From contig NZ_QJQX01000082.1 in the NCBI RefSeq assembly GCF_013393185.1, forward strand, positions 48,551 to 112,550: DNA of 64,000 bases, in the 5' to 3' direction. The position numbers and the translations under genes are program-made. Every line of letters starts with the position of its first letter. Position 1 is the stretch's first letter. Positions 17,352 to 26,455 of the stretch are shown one piece after another. Source of the DNA: Sphingobium lactosutens (lineage in GTDB: Bacteria > Pseudomonadota > Alphaproteobacteria > Sphingomonadales > Sphingomonadaceae). The notes under the pieces were generated by a model, which was given only the letters and a program-made list of their open reading frames with translations, was not told the DNA's origin and ran no database searches.

Positions 17352-18179
17352 TCAGGCCAGCGTGAAGTCGGCGCCGTAGAGGCTGGCAATGTCGCCCAGC
17401 AGCTCGGCGCGCAGGATGTCGCGATCCGCCGTCACCATCTGCTCATCGCAGATGAAGGCTTCGGCGATATCGCCCAGGAACATCTGGGTTCCCGCCGTCT
17501 TGCCCGGATTGAACTTGCCGCCCAGCACCACCTCACGATTGATGCCGGCCGCTTCCAGCGTGGGCGGCGTGCCGGTCCAGTTGCGCGGGGCGACCGAGTT
17601 GACCCCGACCATCGGCGTCTTCGTCACCGGGTCATAGCTGGCCCAGACGAGATAGCAGTTGCCCGCGACGAACCCCACCGAACTGGTCGAACAGGTCAGG
17701 TCGCCATGCTGGAGGTTGAGCGCATTGTTGAGCATGTAGAAGGCGATGTCCGTCGGCGATCCATCCACCCCGGCCGCGAAGAACTGATAGGCAACGCCGC
17801 TGGTCGCCATCGCGGCATCCCATTTGATGACGATCGCCGCGAAATAACCGCTGTTGTTGAGGATGAAGTTCGGCACATGGAACGGCAGCTCGCCCGAGCC
17901 GGTCACGCCGCCGGGGAATTTGATCACCGGCTTGGCGTTGCCGGCCATGCCGGTGCCGACGACGATCGCGTCATCACTGGTCAGGCCCATATAGCCCTTG
18001 CGCCCTGCCACGCGCAGCAGCTTGCCCGAGCGGCGCACATTGTCATTGTCGGGCTTGATCCAGACTTTGAGCGCATCATAGGCCAGCAACCGCCGATCGC
18101 GGTCCGACAGCGTGTAGATGGGCCGCGCCGGCATGTTCGGCATGGCGAAGGGAACGCGGGTGATGGCGGAAACGGCCAT
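17352..18179 (-). CDS. Phage protein with LamG/concanavalin-like domain
   Basis: The 275-residue protein has a largely beta-strand composition with features of a laminin-G or concanavalin-like sandwich (about residues 75-250): PNFILNNSGYFAAIVIKW, GNCYLVWASYDP and EVVLGGKFNPGKTAGTQMFLGDIAEAFI. The last block is the conserved G-x-I-x-E end of LamG-like domains. It probably binds carbohydrate as part of the tail tip or fibre. It follows the large fibre gene after 2 bp and is translated as part of the same operon. Confidence 0.65.
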   Translation of the reverse strand: MAVSAITRVPFAMPNMPARPIYTLSDRDRRLLAYDALKVWIKPDNDNVRRSGKLLRVAGRKGYMGLTSDDAIVVGTGMAGNAKPVIKFPGGVTGSGELPFHVPNFILNNSGYFAAIVIKWDAAMATSGVAYQFFAAGVDGSPTDIAFYMLNNALNLQHGDLTCSTSSVGFVAGNCYLVWASYDPVTKTPMVGVNSVAPRNWTGTPPTLEAAGINREVVLGGKFNPGKTAGTQMFLGDIAEAFICDEQMVTADRDILRAELLGDIASLYGADFTLA

Positions 18180-18181
18180 GA

Positions 18182-21100
18182 TTATACCTCCTGGGTAGCG
18201 GCAAGGGTTTGGATGGTGGCGAAGATGTCGAGCGGGCGACCGTCGATCAGGCTGTAGCGCCGCCAGTCGGCCCGCTTGAACACGGACCGCTGCCCCCCGG
18301 CGAAGCCCTGCGAGGGCGGATTGGTGACAGCCTGGTTGCCATAGGCCACCCGCGCCGTTTCCACGGCACCGGCGGGAATGGCGCTGGACATGTTGGCGAC
18401 CAGCTTCGACGGATCTGCCTGGTCGATCAGGACGGTGCTGATCGTCGCGGTGGCGCCGGCGCTGTTGCTATGCGAGAAACCGCCGTTCCCGGCCGTCAGG
18501 ACGATCGTCTCACCATCGCGCGTCAGCGGATGGTTGAAGGTCGCGGTCAGCTTCGATCCCGCCCAGCTGGCCGACTGCATCAGCAACGCCGCCGTTTCGC
18601 CGCGGATCAGCCAATCGGCCATCGCCTCGCCCGACAGCGCGCCACGCCAGGCCTCTTCCGGCGCCTTGTAGTGGATCGTGTCGGTGTCGAAGTCGGTGAA
18701 ATATCCCGGCGGCAGGATATGGATGTCGGCATTGTTTCGGGCCAGCTCGACCTGCGCCAACGCGGAATAGGCAGGCTCCTGAAGATTGCCGCGCGCGACG
18801 ATCGTCTGATGATAGAAAAGCTGCGGCGCGGCGGCCTGCGCCGTGCGGGACGTGATGTCCGTCTTCATGATCGCCCATGCCGCCTCGACCTGGCTGCGAT
18901 AGCTGGCATTGCTCCAGTCGGCTTCGCCCTGGTCGATCAGGACATGAACCTCCAGCGCCAGCCCGTTCGCCGTCGCGATCGTCTTGGCGCTGTCGATCGA
19001 GGCGAGGGCATTGAGCCAGGCCTGCTTGCGATCGGTGCCGTCATAGATCAGCTGGGCAAAGCTGCTGGAGCCGAACCCGAAGGAGGCGCCGGCAACATAG
19101 ACCGAGCCGTCATAGCCGTTGGGGCCATTGAGGTGCGTGGCGAGCGCCGTGACGAAGCTTTCCCGAGTCGCGCCGCCCTGCACATGCTGGCCCGTCGCGC
19201 CCAGCCCCTCGCGCATGGGAACCAGACTGGCGATGCGCGCGGCGTCGATCGGGACGGTGCGGGCCAGCACGCCGCCGCCGATATCGACGTCGCCGTCGAG
19301 ATTGCCCTGGTGCGGCATGGTGCCGCCGTTCCACGTCAGAAGGCGCGACGCGAACGGCGCACCGCGCAGCATCATGGCGGTGTTGCGCGTCTGCGGACCG
19401 GTGACACCGGTCGGGTTGGTACCATAGGAGCCGGCGCCGACGCTGTTCGACTGGCCGATCACCACGACATAAACGATCTTGGTCGGCGCGGCCGTCGCCG
19501 GCTCGCTTACCGGCCAGATCGCGTGGCGGACCTTGTGCCGGTCGCGGATCAGGTCGCCGTCGTTGCAGCTGATGCGCACCAGCCCCGGCGCGGAGCCGTT
19601 GGGGCGCTGGATCACCTGATAGCCGGTCACGCCATATTGGCTGAAGGTAAGCTGGCGCTTCATGCGCGTCGGGCCATTGGGGCTGTCGATCACCGCCCAG
19701 AGCTGGGGCACCTTGTTATGGTCCCCCTGGATGGTCAGGCCGTCCAGCACACGCGGATGCAGACGGATGCGCTGGCCCGGTTCATAGCCGGCGAGCGGCT
19801 GCCCCGCCTCATCCCATTCGGTGACGCGCAGGAAATCGAAATCCACGGTACCGGGGCGGCCCAGCATCTCGCCATATTCGGCGATGATGCGCCGATCGAA
19901 CATATCGAACGACAGCATGGATTGCCCGCCCAGCGCGCGGACCAGCGGCATCATGCCGCCCGACACCATCCCTTCGCCGCCATCCAGCACCAGATTGTGC
20001 AGGTAGACCTTGCCCTTGAGCGGATCGACATAGAACAGCCCGCCCTGATCATCCTCGACCAGGATCATCATGCCGCCCACGACATGGGCAGGGGCGACTC
20101 GCGGCGTACCGGCGGACCGCACATCCTGTTGCCGGCGGCCAAGATTTTCCGTGCCGATATCGCCCGCGCGCGCGTCCGCCTCATTTTCGAAGCCTTCCGT
20201 CACGGATACGCCAAGGTCCGTGAGCGCTTCCGCGAGATCACCGACCTGCCCGCTCAGGCCCGGAACATCGACGCCGCCATTATCGGTGATATCCTCCGGC
20301 GGACTGATCGAAATGAGATAGGTTTCCTGACCATTGCCGTAGATCCGGACCTCGGGCAGGCCATAGAGCGCCGTCGGCGGCACGACATAGTCGAGCGCGC
20401 CGGGCGCGCCGGCCTTGCCGATGACGAAGCTGTATGTCAGCACGCCGTCCGCCACGACGGGCGTCAGCACCGCACCCAGGCGCACATTGCTGACGCTGTT
20501 CTTGTTGTGGTTCAGATTCTGCCAGCGCAGCTCCACCGCATTGTTCGCCGGGTCGACGGGATCGACCGCGCGCGCGATGCGGAAGGTGACGCGATAGGTT
20601 TTGCCCTCATAGATCGGGACGGCAATGCGCGGCGCGATGTCGACATAGCCCAGCAGCGGATCGACGTCCGCGCCCGTCAGGCGGAGCACGGCGCCCGCGG
20701 CGGCGCTGGCAACGATGGTGCCGATCGCCAGCGGCGGGCGCGCGACCGGGTCGCCGGTGATCGCCGTCGAGAAAAGGGCGCGCGCATCGCCCGCACGATC
20801 GTCATAGCGGGGCACCAGCGCCGCCAGCGGCTCGACCACCGCCAGCCGAGTATCGACCGCCTGCAATGCTGCGGGCTGGACCGCGGTGTCCGCCTTCGCG
20901 CCCTGCGCCGTGGTGGCCTTGCCGGCCAGCGCAGCGTCAAGGCCCGCCAGCTTGGCCCGCTCCGCTGCGGTCATGATCTTGGCCGTTGCCGTTTCGGCCA
21001 GCTCCGACACCGCTGCGCCGGGCTGCACGGCGGTGTCGGCCTTCGCGCCCTGCGCCGTGGTGGCCTTGCCGGCCAGCGCAGCGTCAAGGCCCGCCAGCTT

Positions 21101-21775
21101 GGCCCGCTCCGCTGCGGTCATGATCTTGGCCGTTGCCGTTTCGGCCAGCTCCGACACCGCTGCGCCGGGCTGCACGGCGGTGTCGGCCTTCGCGCCCTGC
21201 GCGCTGGACGCCTTTCCCGCGAGCGCCGTCGCCACCGCCGTGCTGACAGGCTTGTTCGCGTCGGACGTGTTATCGACATTCGGAAGGCCGACGTCGCCCT
21301 TCGCGAGCGCAACAGCACCGCTCTTGCCGGCGACCGACGTGACCGCATTGGGCTGTGCGCCGGGCGAAATCCCGGCAAGCTTCGTCCGTTCAGCGCCGGT
21401 CATGATCTTCGCCGTCGCGGTTTCAGACAGCGTCGACACCGGCGCGTCGGGCTGTACGGCGGTGTCCGCCTTCGCGCCCTGCGCCGTGGTGGCCTTGCCA
21501 GCCAGCGCCGTCGCCATCGCTGTGCTGACGGGCTTTTCCGCGTCGGGCGTGTTGTCGACGTCCGACAGACCGACATCGCCCTTCGCGAGCGCGACGGCCC
21601 CGCTCTTGCCGGCTACGCTCGTCACCGCATTGGGCTGCGCGCCGCCTGCAATGCCCGCCAGCTTTGCCTTTTCTGCGGCCGTGAAAGGCTGATCGACCGA
21701 CGACTCGATTGAGGTGACGTTGGCTTTCAGCGCGGCGAGCTGCTGGCTGTAGGGATAGAGCCGGACATAGATCAT
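18182..21775 (-). CDS. Large tail fibre with collagen-like repeats and an SGNH/sialate-esterase-like domain
   Basis: At 1197 residues this is the largest gene of the element. The first ~300 residues are phage tail-fibre repeats: units like VTSVAGKSGAVALAKGDVGL alternate with TAKIMTAAERAKLAGLDAAL. A middle beta-rich region follows. The last third carries an SGNH-hydrolase signature of the sialate O-acetylesterase type: GQSNSVGAG with Ser near residue 774, GEADW near 948 and DTIHYK with His near 1033. This suggests removal of O-acetyl groups from host surface polysaccharide during adsorption. The DNA repeat coding two identical 49-residue units is listed separately. The start overlaps the previous stop as ATGA. 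Confidence 0.85.
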   Translation of the reverse strand: MIYVRLYPYSQQLAALKANVTSIESSVDQPFTAAEKAKLAGIAGGAQPNAVTSVAGKSGAVALAKGDVGLSDVDNTPDAEKPVSTAMATALAGKATTAQGAKADTAVQPDAPVSTLSETATAKIMTGAERTKLAGISPGAQPNAVTSVAGKSGAVALAKGDVGLPNVDNTSDANKPVSTAVATALAGKASSAQGAKADTAVQPGAAVSELAETATAKIMTAAERAKLAGLDAALAGKATTAQGAKADTAVQPGAAVSELAETATAKIMTAAERAKLAGLDAALAGKATTAQGAKADTAVQPAALQAVDTRLAVVEPLAALVPRYDDRAGDARALFSTAITGDPVARPPLAIGTIVASAAAGAVLRLTGADVDPLLGYVDIAPRIAVPIYEGKTYRVTFRIARAVDPVDPANNAVELRWQNLNHNKNSVSNVRLGAVLTPVVADGVLTYSFVIGKAGAPGALDYVVPPTALYGLPEVRIYGNGQETYLISISPPEDITDNGGVDVPGLSGQVGDLAEALTDLGVSVTEGFENEADARAGDIGTENLGRRQQDVRSAGTPRVAPAHVVGGMMILVEDDQGGLFYVDPLKGKVYLHNLVLDGGEGMVSGGMMPLVRALGGQSMLSFDMFDRRIIAEYGEMLGRPGTVDFDFLRVTEWDEAGQPLAGYEPGQRIRLHPRVLDGLTIQGDHNKVPQLWAVIDSPNGPTRMKRQLTFSQYGVTGYQVIQRPNGSAPGLVRISCNDGDLIRDRHKVRHAIWPVSEPATAAPTKIVYVVVIGQSNSVGAGSYGTNPTGVTGPQTRNTAMMLRGAPFASRLLTWNGGTMPHQGNLDGDVDIGGGVLARTVPIDAARIASLVPMREGLGATGQHVQGGATRESFVTALATHLNGPNGYDGSVYVAGASFGFGSSSFAQLIYDGTDRKQAWLNALASIDSAKTIATANGLALEVHVLIDQGEADWSNASYRSQVEAAWAIMKTDITSRTAQAAAPQLFYHQTIVARGNLQEPAYSALAQVELARNNADIHILPPGYFTDFDTDTIHYKAPEEAWRGALSGEAMADWLIRGETAALLMQSASWAGSKLTATFNHPLTRDGETIVLTAGNGGFSHSNSAGATATISTVLIDQADPSKLVANMSSAIPAGAVETARVAYGNQAVTNPPSQGFAGGQRSVFKRADWRRYSLIDGRPLDIFATIQTLAATQEV
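20898..21191. repeat. Perfect 147-bp tandem duplication inside the tail fibre gene
   Basis: Bases 20898-21044 and 21045-21191 appear identical by eye over all 147 bp, giving two identical 49-residue fibre repeats. The following unit is diverged. Perfect identity between adjacent units next to diverged ones suggests recent expansion by slippage or unequal recombination. Confidence 0.88.
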
Positions 21776-22173
21776 GGGCGCGTCACTCCGGGGAACAGCG
21801 TGAAGGGGCCGGCCATCGCAAGCGCTTCGGCGGGAGCGAGACGGGTGATGATGAGGTCGTAGAAAAAGGGATCAGGCTGATTGGGCAGCGCGCCACCCGT
21901 CGGGCCGCCGGGCATGGCGGCGAGCGTGGTCTGATCGATGCTGATGCGGATCAGGCCCCCGGTGACATCAAGGATGCGGATGCCCTGCGCGTCGGTGGTG
22001 ACGACGTTCAGCGTGACCAGAGCGTCGCCGGGCTGGGCGCCATAGAGCCGGATCTCCATCTTCAGCGTCGCGTCCGTCAGGTCGAACGGCGCGTCATCTT
22101 CGCCCAGGAACCCATATTCCTCGCGCAGGGGCATGTTGCGCGCCGCCTGAAGCGGCACCGTCGATACGTCCAT
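21772..22173 (-). CDS. Tail-operon protein, hypothetical
   Basis: The 133-residue protein starts at 22173 (MDVSTVPLQAARNMPLREEYG). The frame is open upstream to 22458, but that part lies over the preceding two genes and has no protein-like composition. The core (FDLTDATLKMEIRLYGAQPGDALVTL) with a strand-loop-strand pattern is common in small phage tail-associated proteins. It is coupled to the fibre gene by an ATGA overlap, so it may be a connector or chaperone. No firm family. Confidence 0.6.
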   Translation of the reverse strand: MDVSTVPLQAARNMPLREEYGFLGEDDAPFDLTDATLKMEIRLYGAQPGDALVTLNVVTTDAQGIRILDVTGGLIRISIDQTTLAAMPGGPTGGALPNQPDPFFYDLIITRLAPAEALAMAGPFTLFPGVTRP

Positions 22174-22202
22174 GTCTGTTCCTATGTTGAGAAAGCGGGC
22201 GC

Positions 22203-22379
22203 TTAGGCGTCGCGCTCGACCAGTTCGCCACCGACGACGCGGTGCGTGATGTCCCAGTCGGGGCGGAAATGAGGGACTTCGAGATAGGGGCGGCCGTCGG
22301 CGTCCATCCACGCCTTCGGCCCGGCCGCGCATTCGGTGATGATGCCGGTGGCCGGCTCGTAGAAGACGACGATGATCAT
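22203..22379 (-). CDS. Small phage protein, 58 residues
   Basis: The frame starts with MIIVVFYEPATGIITECAAG and includes WMDADGRPYLEVPHF. It overlaps the stop of the tail-tip gene as ATGA, which supports real translation within the operon. Its function is unknown; such short genes commonly lie between the tail-tip gene and the fibre gene. Confidence 0.6.
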   Translation of the reverse strand: MIIVVFYEPATGIITECAAGPKAWMDADGRPYLEVPHFRPDWDITHRVVGGELVERDA

Positions 22380-24664
22380 GCGTAAACGATCGTGGTTGCG
22401 AGGTTGCGGCCGCTGACCCACATGTTCGAAGGCCCCGTAAAGATGACCTCGACATCATAGGTGCCCGCCGGCAGAGTGTTCGATCCGGCTAACACAGCGC
22501 TGATCTCGGTCGTCCCGCCGCCGACGGAAAACACATCCACACCGCCGATTCTCAGCCACAGGTTGAAGTTCGCCACGGGCCCCGAATAGCCCAGCGCCAG
22601 CGCGGCAATGGCCTGGATCGAACCTGCGGACAGCAGCGTCACCGTCCGGGTCAGGACGGTGATGTCATTGCCGAAGCCGGTGCCCGGGACATCGGACGAA
22701 GCTGCAACGCTGGCGAACTGGGCGCTGTTGCCGGTGCCCGCCTTGATCCGGTCGACCAGCAGATCGGGGATATAGGCATAGCCGCCCTCCATCCCGAAGG
22801 TCGCGAGCGGCGTGCCATCCGGGCCGGTGATGGTGGTGACATCGACCGGCAGGCCGATCTTGTTGGTGTAGATCGGCCCCAGCACCGTGAAATCGCTGTC
22901 GATCGCACCGACGCGATAGCCCACCCGGACCTCATAGAAGGTCTCGGGCTGGAGCGGTGCGATGACATGCAGCACCGTATCCGTCGCCTTCAGCACCGCC
23001 GAGCTGATCCAGTCGGTGGCGCCCTGCACGCGATAGTCGATCAGCACCGTGTCGGCCGACGTCGCGCCGCTGGTGCCCGACACGATGATGGCGGGCTGCC
23101 CCTGGCTGGTCGACGTGTTGGCGATCGCCCATTCCGTTTCCACCGGTGCCGGCGGCTTGAGATCGGGCGGCGTCAGGCTGAAGGGCGGCGGCGGCGTTGT
23201 CGTCTGGCCCAGCGCAAAGGCGTGCTTGGCATAGGTTTCCGTCTCGCCCGCGAACGACACCTTGCCGGTCGATGGATCGGGTGCGCGACGTGTTATCAGA
23301 ATCGGCTGATTGACCAGCCCCTCTTCGGGGACATTGAGATAGATGACGTCGCCCGTCTTGAGGCCGATCCATTCCGGCCCGGTTGTCCAGGTGAACGGCC
23401 CCGCCTCTCGGCTGTTGACGATGTCATAGGCGGCCAGCTGCCCCGGCTGCGTCGCTTCCTCGCCAGAGAACACCTGCACCAGCGGATATTCGATTTCCTT
23501 GGTCCGCTGGCCGCGATCCTGCGTCACATAGACCGGCACCGTGATCGCCTTGCCGGCAACGGTCTCCCAGTCGCTATCCTCATCAACATAGCGCGGGATC
23601 ACCGTGTTGAAGCGGTCGCGCCGGGTTTTGGTCGACGGGAAGGACAGGCCGCCCAGCAGATGGTGGCTCTCGATCGTCGCAATGGCGGTGCGGGGCGTCG
23701 AAACCATGCACCCGATCATCGCCCCGGTCTTTGTCGGCCGGGCGCCGCCAGCCTGAAGTATCCGCTTGAAAGTGTCCCACTTGCTTTCGGTCGTCCACTC
23801 GACGCCGCCAACCGCCCACTGGTTCGCTTCGCACACATTGGCGCATTCGACGAACTCGGCGATGCGGATCGTGTCCAGCGGCGCGCCGATCCCGCAGGTC
23901 CGCTTGCCATTCTGCCAGCGGCCCAGCACCCAGGTCAGGGCGTGCAGGCCCGGATTGTCCGACCAGACATAGGTCGTCTCGTCGAGCGCACGACACGGCC
24001 CGGAACCGCCGGGATAGGTGCTGTCGAGCCGGGGATCGTAGACGCGTACCCATTTCCCGATCCACGCCGGTTCCGGTACGCCGACGCCGTAGAGTTCGCC
24101 CTCCTTGTTGAAACGCAGGCACCACATCGCATGCGTGATGCCGGACAGACAATGTGCGCTGGTCCAGCCCGGCGCGGTGCCGCCCATGAGTGAGAGGGCG
24201 AGCGCACTGGCCTGCGGACCGCCACTATGGACCTTCTGGCCCATATAGTCGTCCAGCCGCCCGATCGCATTGCCGTCGGCAGCGAAGGTGACGACCTCGC
24301 CGTCGACGGAGAATTTCTCGATACTGTCGATTGAGCCGCCAACGCTGAGCATCGCGCCGAACCAGAGCAGATCGTGGAACTTGGTGTAGCCGGGGCGCGA
24401 ATTGGTCTTTGCGAACATGCGCAGACCCGACATGCGCGTGCGCCCCATGGCATAGGGCAGGCCGCTCTGCGGGTCGGTCCTGAAGTTGGTCGCGCTGCCC
24501 TGCAGGTTCGCGCCCGGCCGCTTGGCGAGAACCATATAGGCGATATTGGAGGCTGCTGTTATGCCCGAGCCGATCGCCGCAACGACTGGGTTGCCCGTAA
24601 CGATGCCGTAAATCTGCACGGCTGTACCCACCACCGTCCCGATCGTGCGGATTGCCTTCGCCAT
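22376..24664 (-). CDS. Tail-tip/host-specificity protein (J-like)
   Basis: The 762-residue protein begins with a short hydrophobic helix (GIVTGNPVVAAIGSGITAASN). It continues with a tail-hub core including LPYAMGRTRMSGLRMFAK and GSIDSIEKFSVDGEVV, and has a fibronectin III-like region around residues 510-600 (DYRVQGATDWISSAVL, ETFYEVRVGYRV). A beta-rich C-terminal domain follows. This layout matches central tail-tip proteins of siphophages that infect alphaproteobacteria. It determines adsorption together with the fibre. It is directly downstream of the NlpC/P60-like gene, as in gene orders of that phage group. Confidence 0.8.
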   Translation of the reverse strand: MAKAIRTIGTVVGTAVQIYGIVTGNPVVAAIGSGITAASNIAYMVLAKRPGANLQGSATNFRTDPQSGLPYAMGRTRMSGLRMFAKTNSRPGYTKFHDLLWFGAMLSVGGSIDSIEKFSVDGEVVTFAADGNAIGRLDDYMGQKVHSGGPQASALALSLMGGTAPGWTSAHCLSGITHAMWCLRFNKEGELYGVGVPEPAWIGKWVRVYDPRLDSTYPGGSGPCRALDETTYVWSDNPGLHALTWVLGRWQNGKRTCGIGAPLDTIRIAEFVECANVCEANQWAVGGVEWTTESKWDTFKRILQAGGARPTKTGAMIGCMVSTPRTAIATIESHHLLGGLSFPSTKTRRDRFNTVIPRYVDEDSDWETVAGKAITVPVYVTQDRGQRTKEIEYPLVQVFSGEEATQPGQLAAYDIVNSREAGPFTWTTGPEWIGLKTGDVIYLNVPEEGLVNQPILITRRAPDPSTGKVSFAGETETYAKHAFALGQTTTPPPPFSLTPPDLKPPAPVETEWAIANTSTSQGQPAIIVSGTSGATSADTVLIDYRVQGATDWISSAVLKATDTVLHVIAPLQPETFYEVRVGYRVGAIDSDFTVLGPIYTNKIGLPVDVTTITGPDGTPLATFGMEGGYAYIPDLLVDRIKAGTGNSAQFASVAASSDVPGTGFGNDITVLTRTVTLLSAGSIQAIAALALGYSGPVANFNLWLRIGGVDVFSVGGGTTEISAVLAGSNTLPAGTYDVEVIFTGPSNMWVSGRNLATTIVYA

Positions 24665-25083
24665 TACAGGACACTCCAGGCGCGGAGGATTGCGTTCGGG
24701 GTCAGCGTTACAAGGCCCGGGTGATCCTCATGGAAGCAGAAGATATTGCCGTTGCCCGCATAAAGACCGACCGATCCGATCGGACTATCCCCTTCGATCT
24801 CGGCAATGTCGCCCAGCAGCATGCGCGAATAGGGAATGGCGGTCAGGCCGATACCGTCCGCCATGTCGGCAAGGGTTGCATATCCCAGCCGCTCGAGCGC
24901 GCGAGTGGCGCTAAGCGCCGACGAATAACTGCCGGCCTTGCTGATCGCGACCTTGTAGCCCAGCTGCTTGAGGTGGAACGCGACGACCTTCGCGCAGTCG
25001 ACCTTGCCCCACGCGAACGGCTTGTCGCGATATCTGGCGAGCGTCGCCTCCAGCGCCGCGTGCCGCCGCTCCAATGGCGTCAT
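24664..25083 (-). CDS. NlpC/P60-like tail peptidase (DUF6950 type)
   Basis: The 139-residue protein has KPFAWGKVDCAKVVAFHLKQ near the start, with the Asp-Cys pair of NlpC/P60-type cysteine peptidases, and GSVGLYAGNGNIFCFHEDHPG near the end in place of the usual His box. Such proteins sit at the tail tip and help to open the peptidoglycan. It overlaps the next gene by one base. Family order (DUF2163-like, this gene, tail tip) agrees with the identification. Confidence 0.72.
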   Translation of the reverse strand: MTPLERRHAALEATLARYRDKPFAWGKVDCAKVVAFHLKQLGYKVAISKAGSYSSALSATRALERLGYATLADMADGIGLTAIPYSRMLLGDIAEIEGDSPIGSVGLYAGNGNIFCFHEDHPGLVTLTPNAILRAWSVL

Positions 25084-25721
25084 AGAGTCTGCATCCGTTT
25101 GGCGGCAGCGGAGGCGAGGGCGCCCAGGCTGCTCTTTTGGGTCGTTCCAGCTGGCGGCTTCGCGCCCCAGTAGAGATTGACGTCGGTGCCGGTCATGAAC
25201 TCAAGGCCCAGTTCACCGGGCCAAATGCTTTGGTGCCAGCTGTCCGACGCGCGCTGGCCTTCCTCGACCTCGAACAGGCGTTCGAACACGCTGACGATGG
25301 TGTAGGAAACGGTACGCTCGCCGCTCTCGCTGATCGCGACCGTTGGAACATCGATCTCGCCCAGGAACAGTGTTTCCGGCGTCCCCAGCACCGCGCCCGA
25401 ATAGGGATCGATCGCGCCGACCATGATCCGCACCGGGCTGCCCTGCATGTCGGGATGCGAGAGGATCGCGGCAGCGCTGACATCCGGCGGAAACAGCGTC
25501 AGCTCGACTTCGGGCGCGCTGTCGTCCATATCCTCAGACATCTCCGACAGGCTGGCGATCGTGCCGAAGGTCGGGTCCATGCCTCGATACATCTCGCCCC
25601 CGATCGGGAATTCAGCGGAGCCGTCGAGCAGGCGCAGCGTGTAGCCGGGAAAGTCTATCCGGATCGCGCCGAACAGCCATGGCGCCGGCTGCGCCAGCGC
25701 ATTTTTGAGCGTTGCGTCCAA
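25080..25721 (-). CDS. DUF2163-like tail protein
   Basis: The 213-residue protein starts MDATLKNALAQPAPWLFGAIR and contains ALIRIDFPG-like hub-entry strands and PVRIMVGAIDPYSGAVLGTP. This pattern is like the N-terminal part of tail-hub proteins that lie before the NlpC/P60 peptidase in alphaproteobacterial siphophages and gene transfer agents. It also has ERTVSYTIVSVFERLFEVEEGQ near the end. It overlaps the peptidase gene by 4 bp. Its role is structural, joining tail tube and tip. Confidence 0.65.
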   Translation of the reverse strand: MDATLKNALAQPAPWLFGAIRIDFPGYTLRLLDGSAEFPIGGEMYRGMDPTFGTIASLSEMSEDMDDSAPEVELTLFPPDVSAAAILSHPDMQGSPVRIMVGAIDPYSGAVLGTPETLFLGEIDVPTVAISESGERTVSYTIVSVFERLFEVEEGQRASDSWHQSIWPGELGLEFMTGTDVNLYWGAKPPAGTTQKSSLGALASAAAKRMQTL

Positions 25722-25788
25722 GGATTTTCCCCAACGGAAAGGGGCCGCCGGTCAGGGCAGCTCTTGTCGACTAACGATGTCGGTCAGT

Positions 25789-26292
25789 TCAGGCGGGTAG
25801 AACGCCGCCCAGCGCCAGGCCGCAGCCAATCATGAAAGATACGATGGCGATGCCGGCGCATATGATCGCGCACTTGTAGAAATTCATGCCCTGTTGATTG
25901 GCCAATTCTTCTTTCGCCGTATCCCGATCGACGATGTCGGCGGCCAGAGTGCGGCGCAGCCGTTCAACCTCGTGCATCGACTGAAAATAGAATCGGTCCT
26001 GCGAAAGAAACGCCATCAGATAGGAGGCCAGGGTCATGCCGATACCGACACAGAAGAGCCAGAAGGCGGCCCAGATCATAGGCAGGTTGAAATGCAGGGA
26101 GCCGGCCTTGCCGGTCGCATTTCCGACAAAGGTGAACAGGCCGATGAGCGCACCGCCATTGGCGACCATCAGCGCCCCGAGGCCCTTCTCGGAAAGCGAA
26201 TGTTGCTGCCGCACCCGCTCCGCTGCGTCTGCGCGCGATGCCCCGAGATCTTCAAGCGTGCGGGTTTCCAGGGTTGCCATACTGAGCTGCAT
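25789..26292 (-). CDS. Membrane protein of the tail operon, hypothetical
   Basis: The 167-residue protein has three or four membrane segments: GALMVANGGALIGLFTFVG, MIWAAFWLFCVGIGMTLASYLMAFL and YKCAIICAGIAIVSFMIGCGLALGG. A soluble N-terminal helix (RTLEDLGASRADAAERVRQQHSLS) precedes them. The start at 26292 has GGAAAG 8 bases upstream. The frame continues upstream to 26424, but that part has no clear protein signal. I do not recognise the family; membrane proteins of this kind may act in superinfection control, but that is speculation. Confidence 0.55.
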   Translation of the reverse strand: MQLSMATLETRTLEDLGASRADAAERVRQQHSLSEKGLGALMVANGGALIGLFTFVGNATGKAGSLHFNLPMIWAAFWLFCVGIGMTLASYLMAFLSQDRFYFQSMHEVERLRRTLAADIVDRDTAKEELANQQGMNFYKCAIICAGIAIVSFMIGCGLALGGVLPA

Positions 26293-26293
26293 A

Positions 26294-26455
26294 TCACGCA
26301 CTTTCCGACAAGTTAAATTCGAAGCTGGCGCGCCGTTCGGCGGATAAAGGCCTATCCTCACTATTTTCTGCTCTGGCCCTGTTACAAACGGGATCAGCAG
26401 GGGCATCTCACTGAGGTCCATCACGCACTTTCCGCCAGAGTAAACTCAAAGCTGG
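26294..26455. repeat. Imperfect direct duplication of a tail-gene end
   Basis: About 35 bp around TCACGCACTTTCCG occurs at 26294-26328 and again at 26421-26455, with a few differences. On the minus strand both copies read SFEF-x-L-x-ESA followed by TGA. One is the true end of the tail gene; the other sits 127 bp downstream and carries the ribosome binding site of the membrane-protein gene. It marks an insertion or recombination joint. Confidence 0.6.

Noticed and set aside
18209..21712. A very long open frame on the plus strand opposite the tail fibre gene
   Set aside because: It is a mirror of the GC-rich, repetitive fibre gene in the antisense frame. Its protein has no recognisable domain, whereas the minus strand gives tail repeats and an esterase motif.
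24225..24674. Alternative minus-strand frame at the start of the tail-tip gene
   Set aside because: It overlaps the beginning of the J-like gene in another frame. The J-like frame has the conserved tail-hub sequence and the correct spacing to its neighbours.
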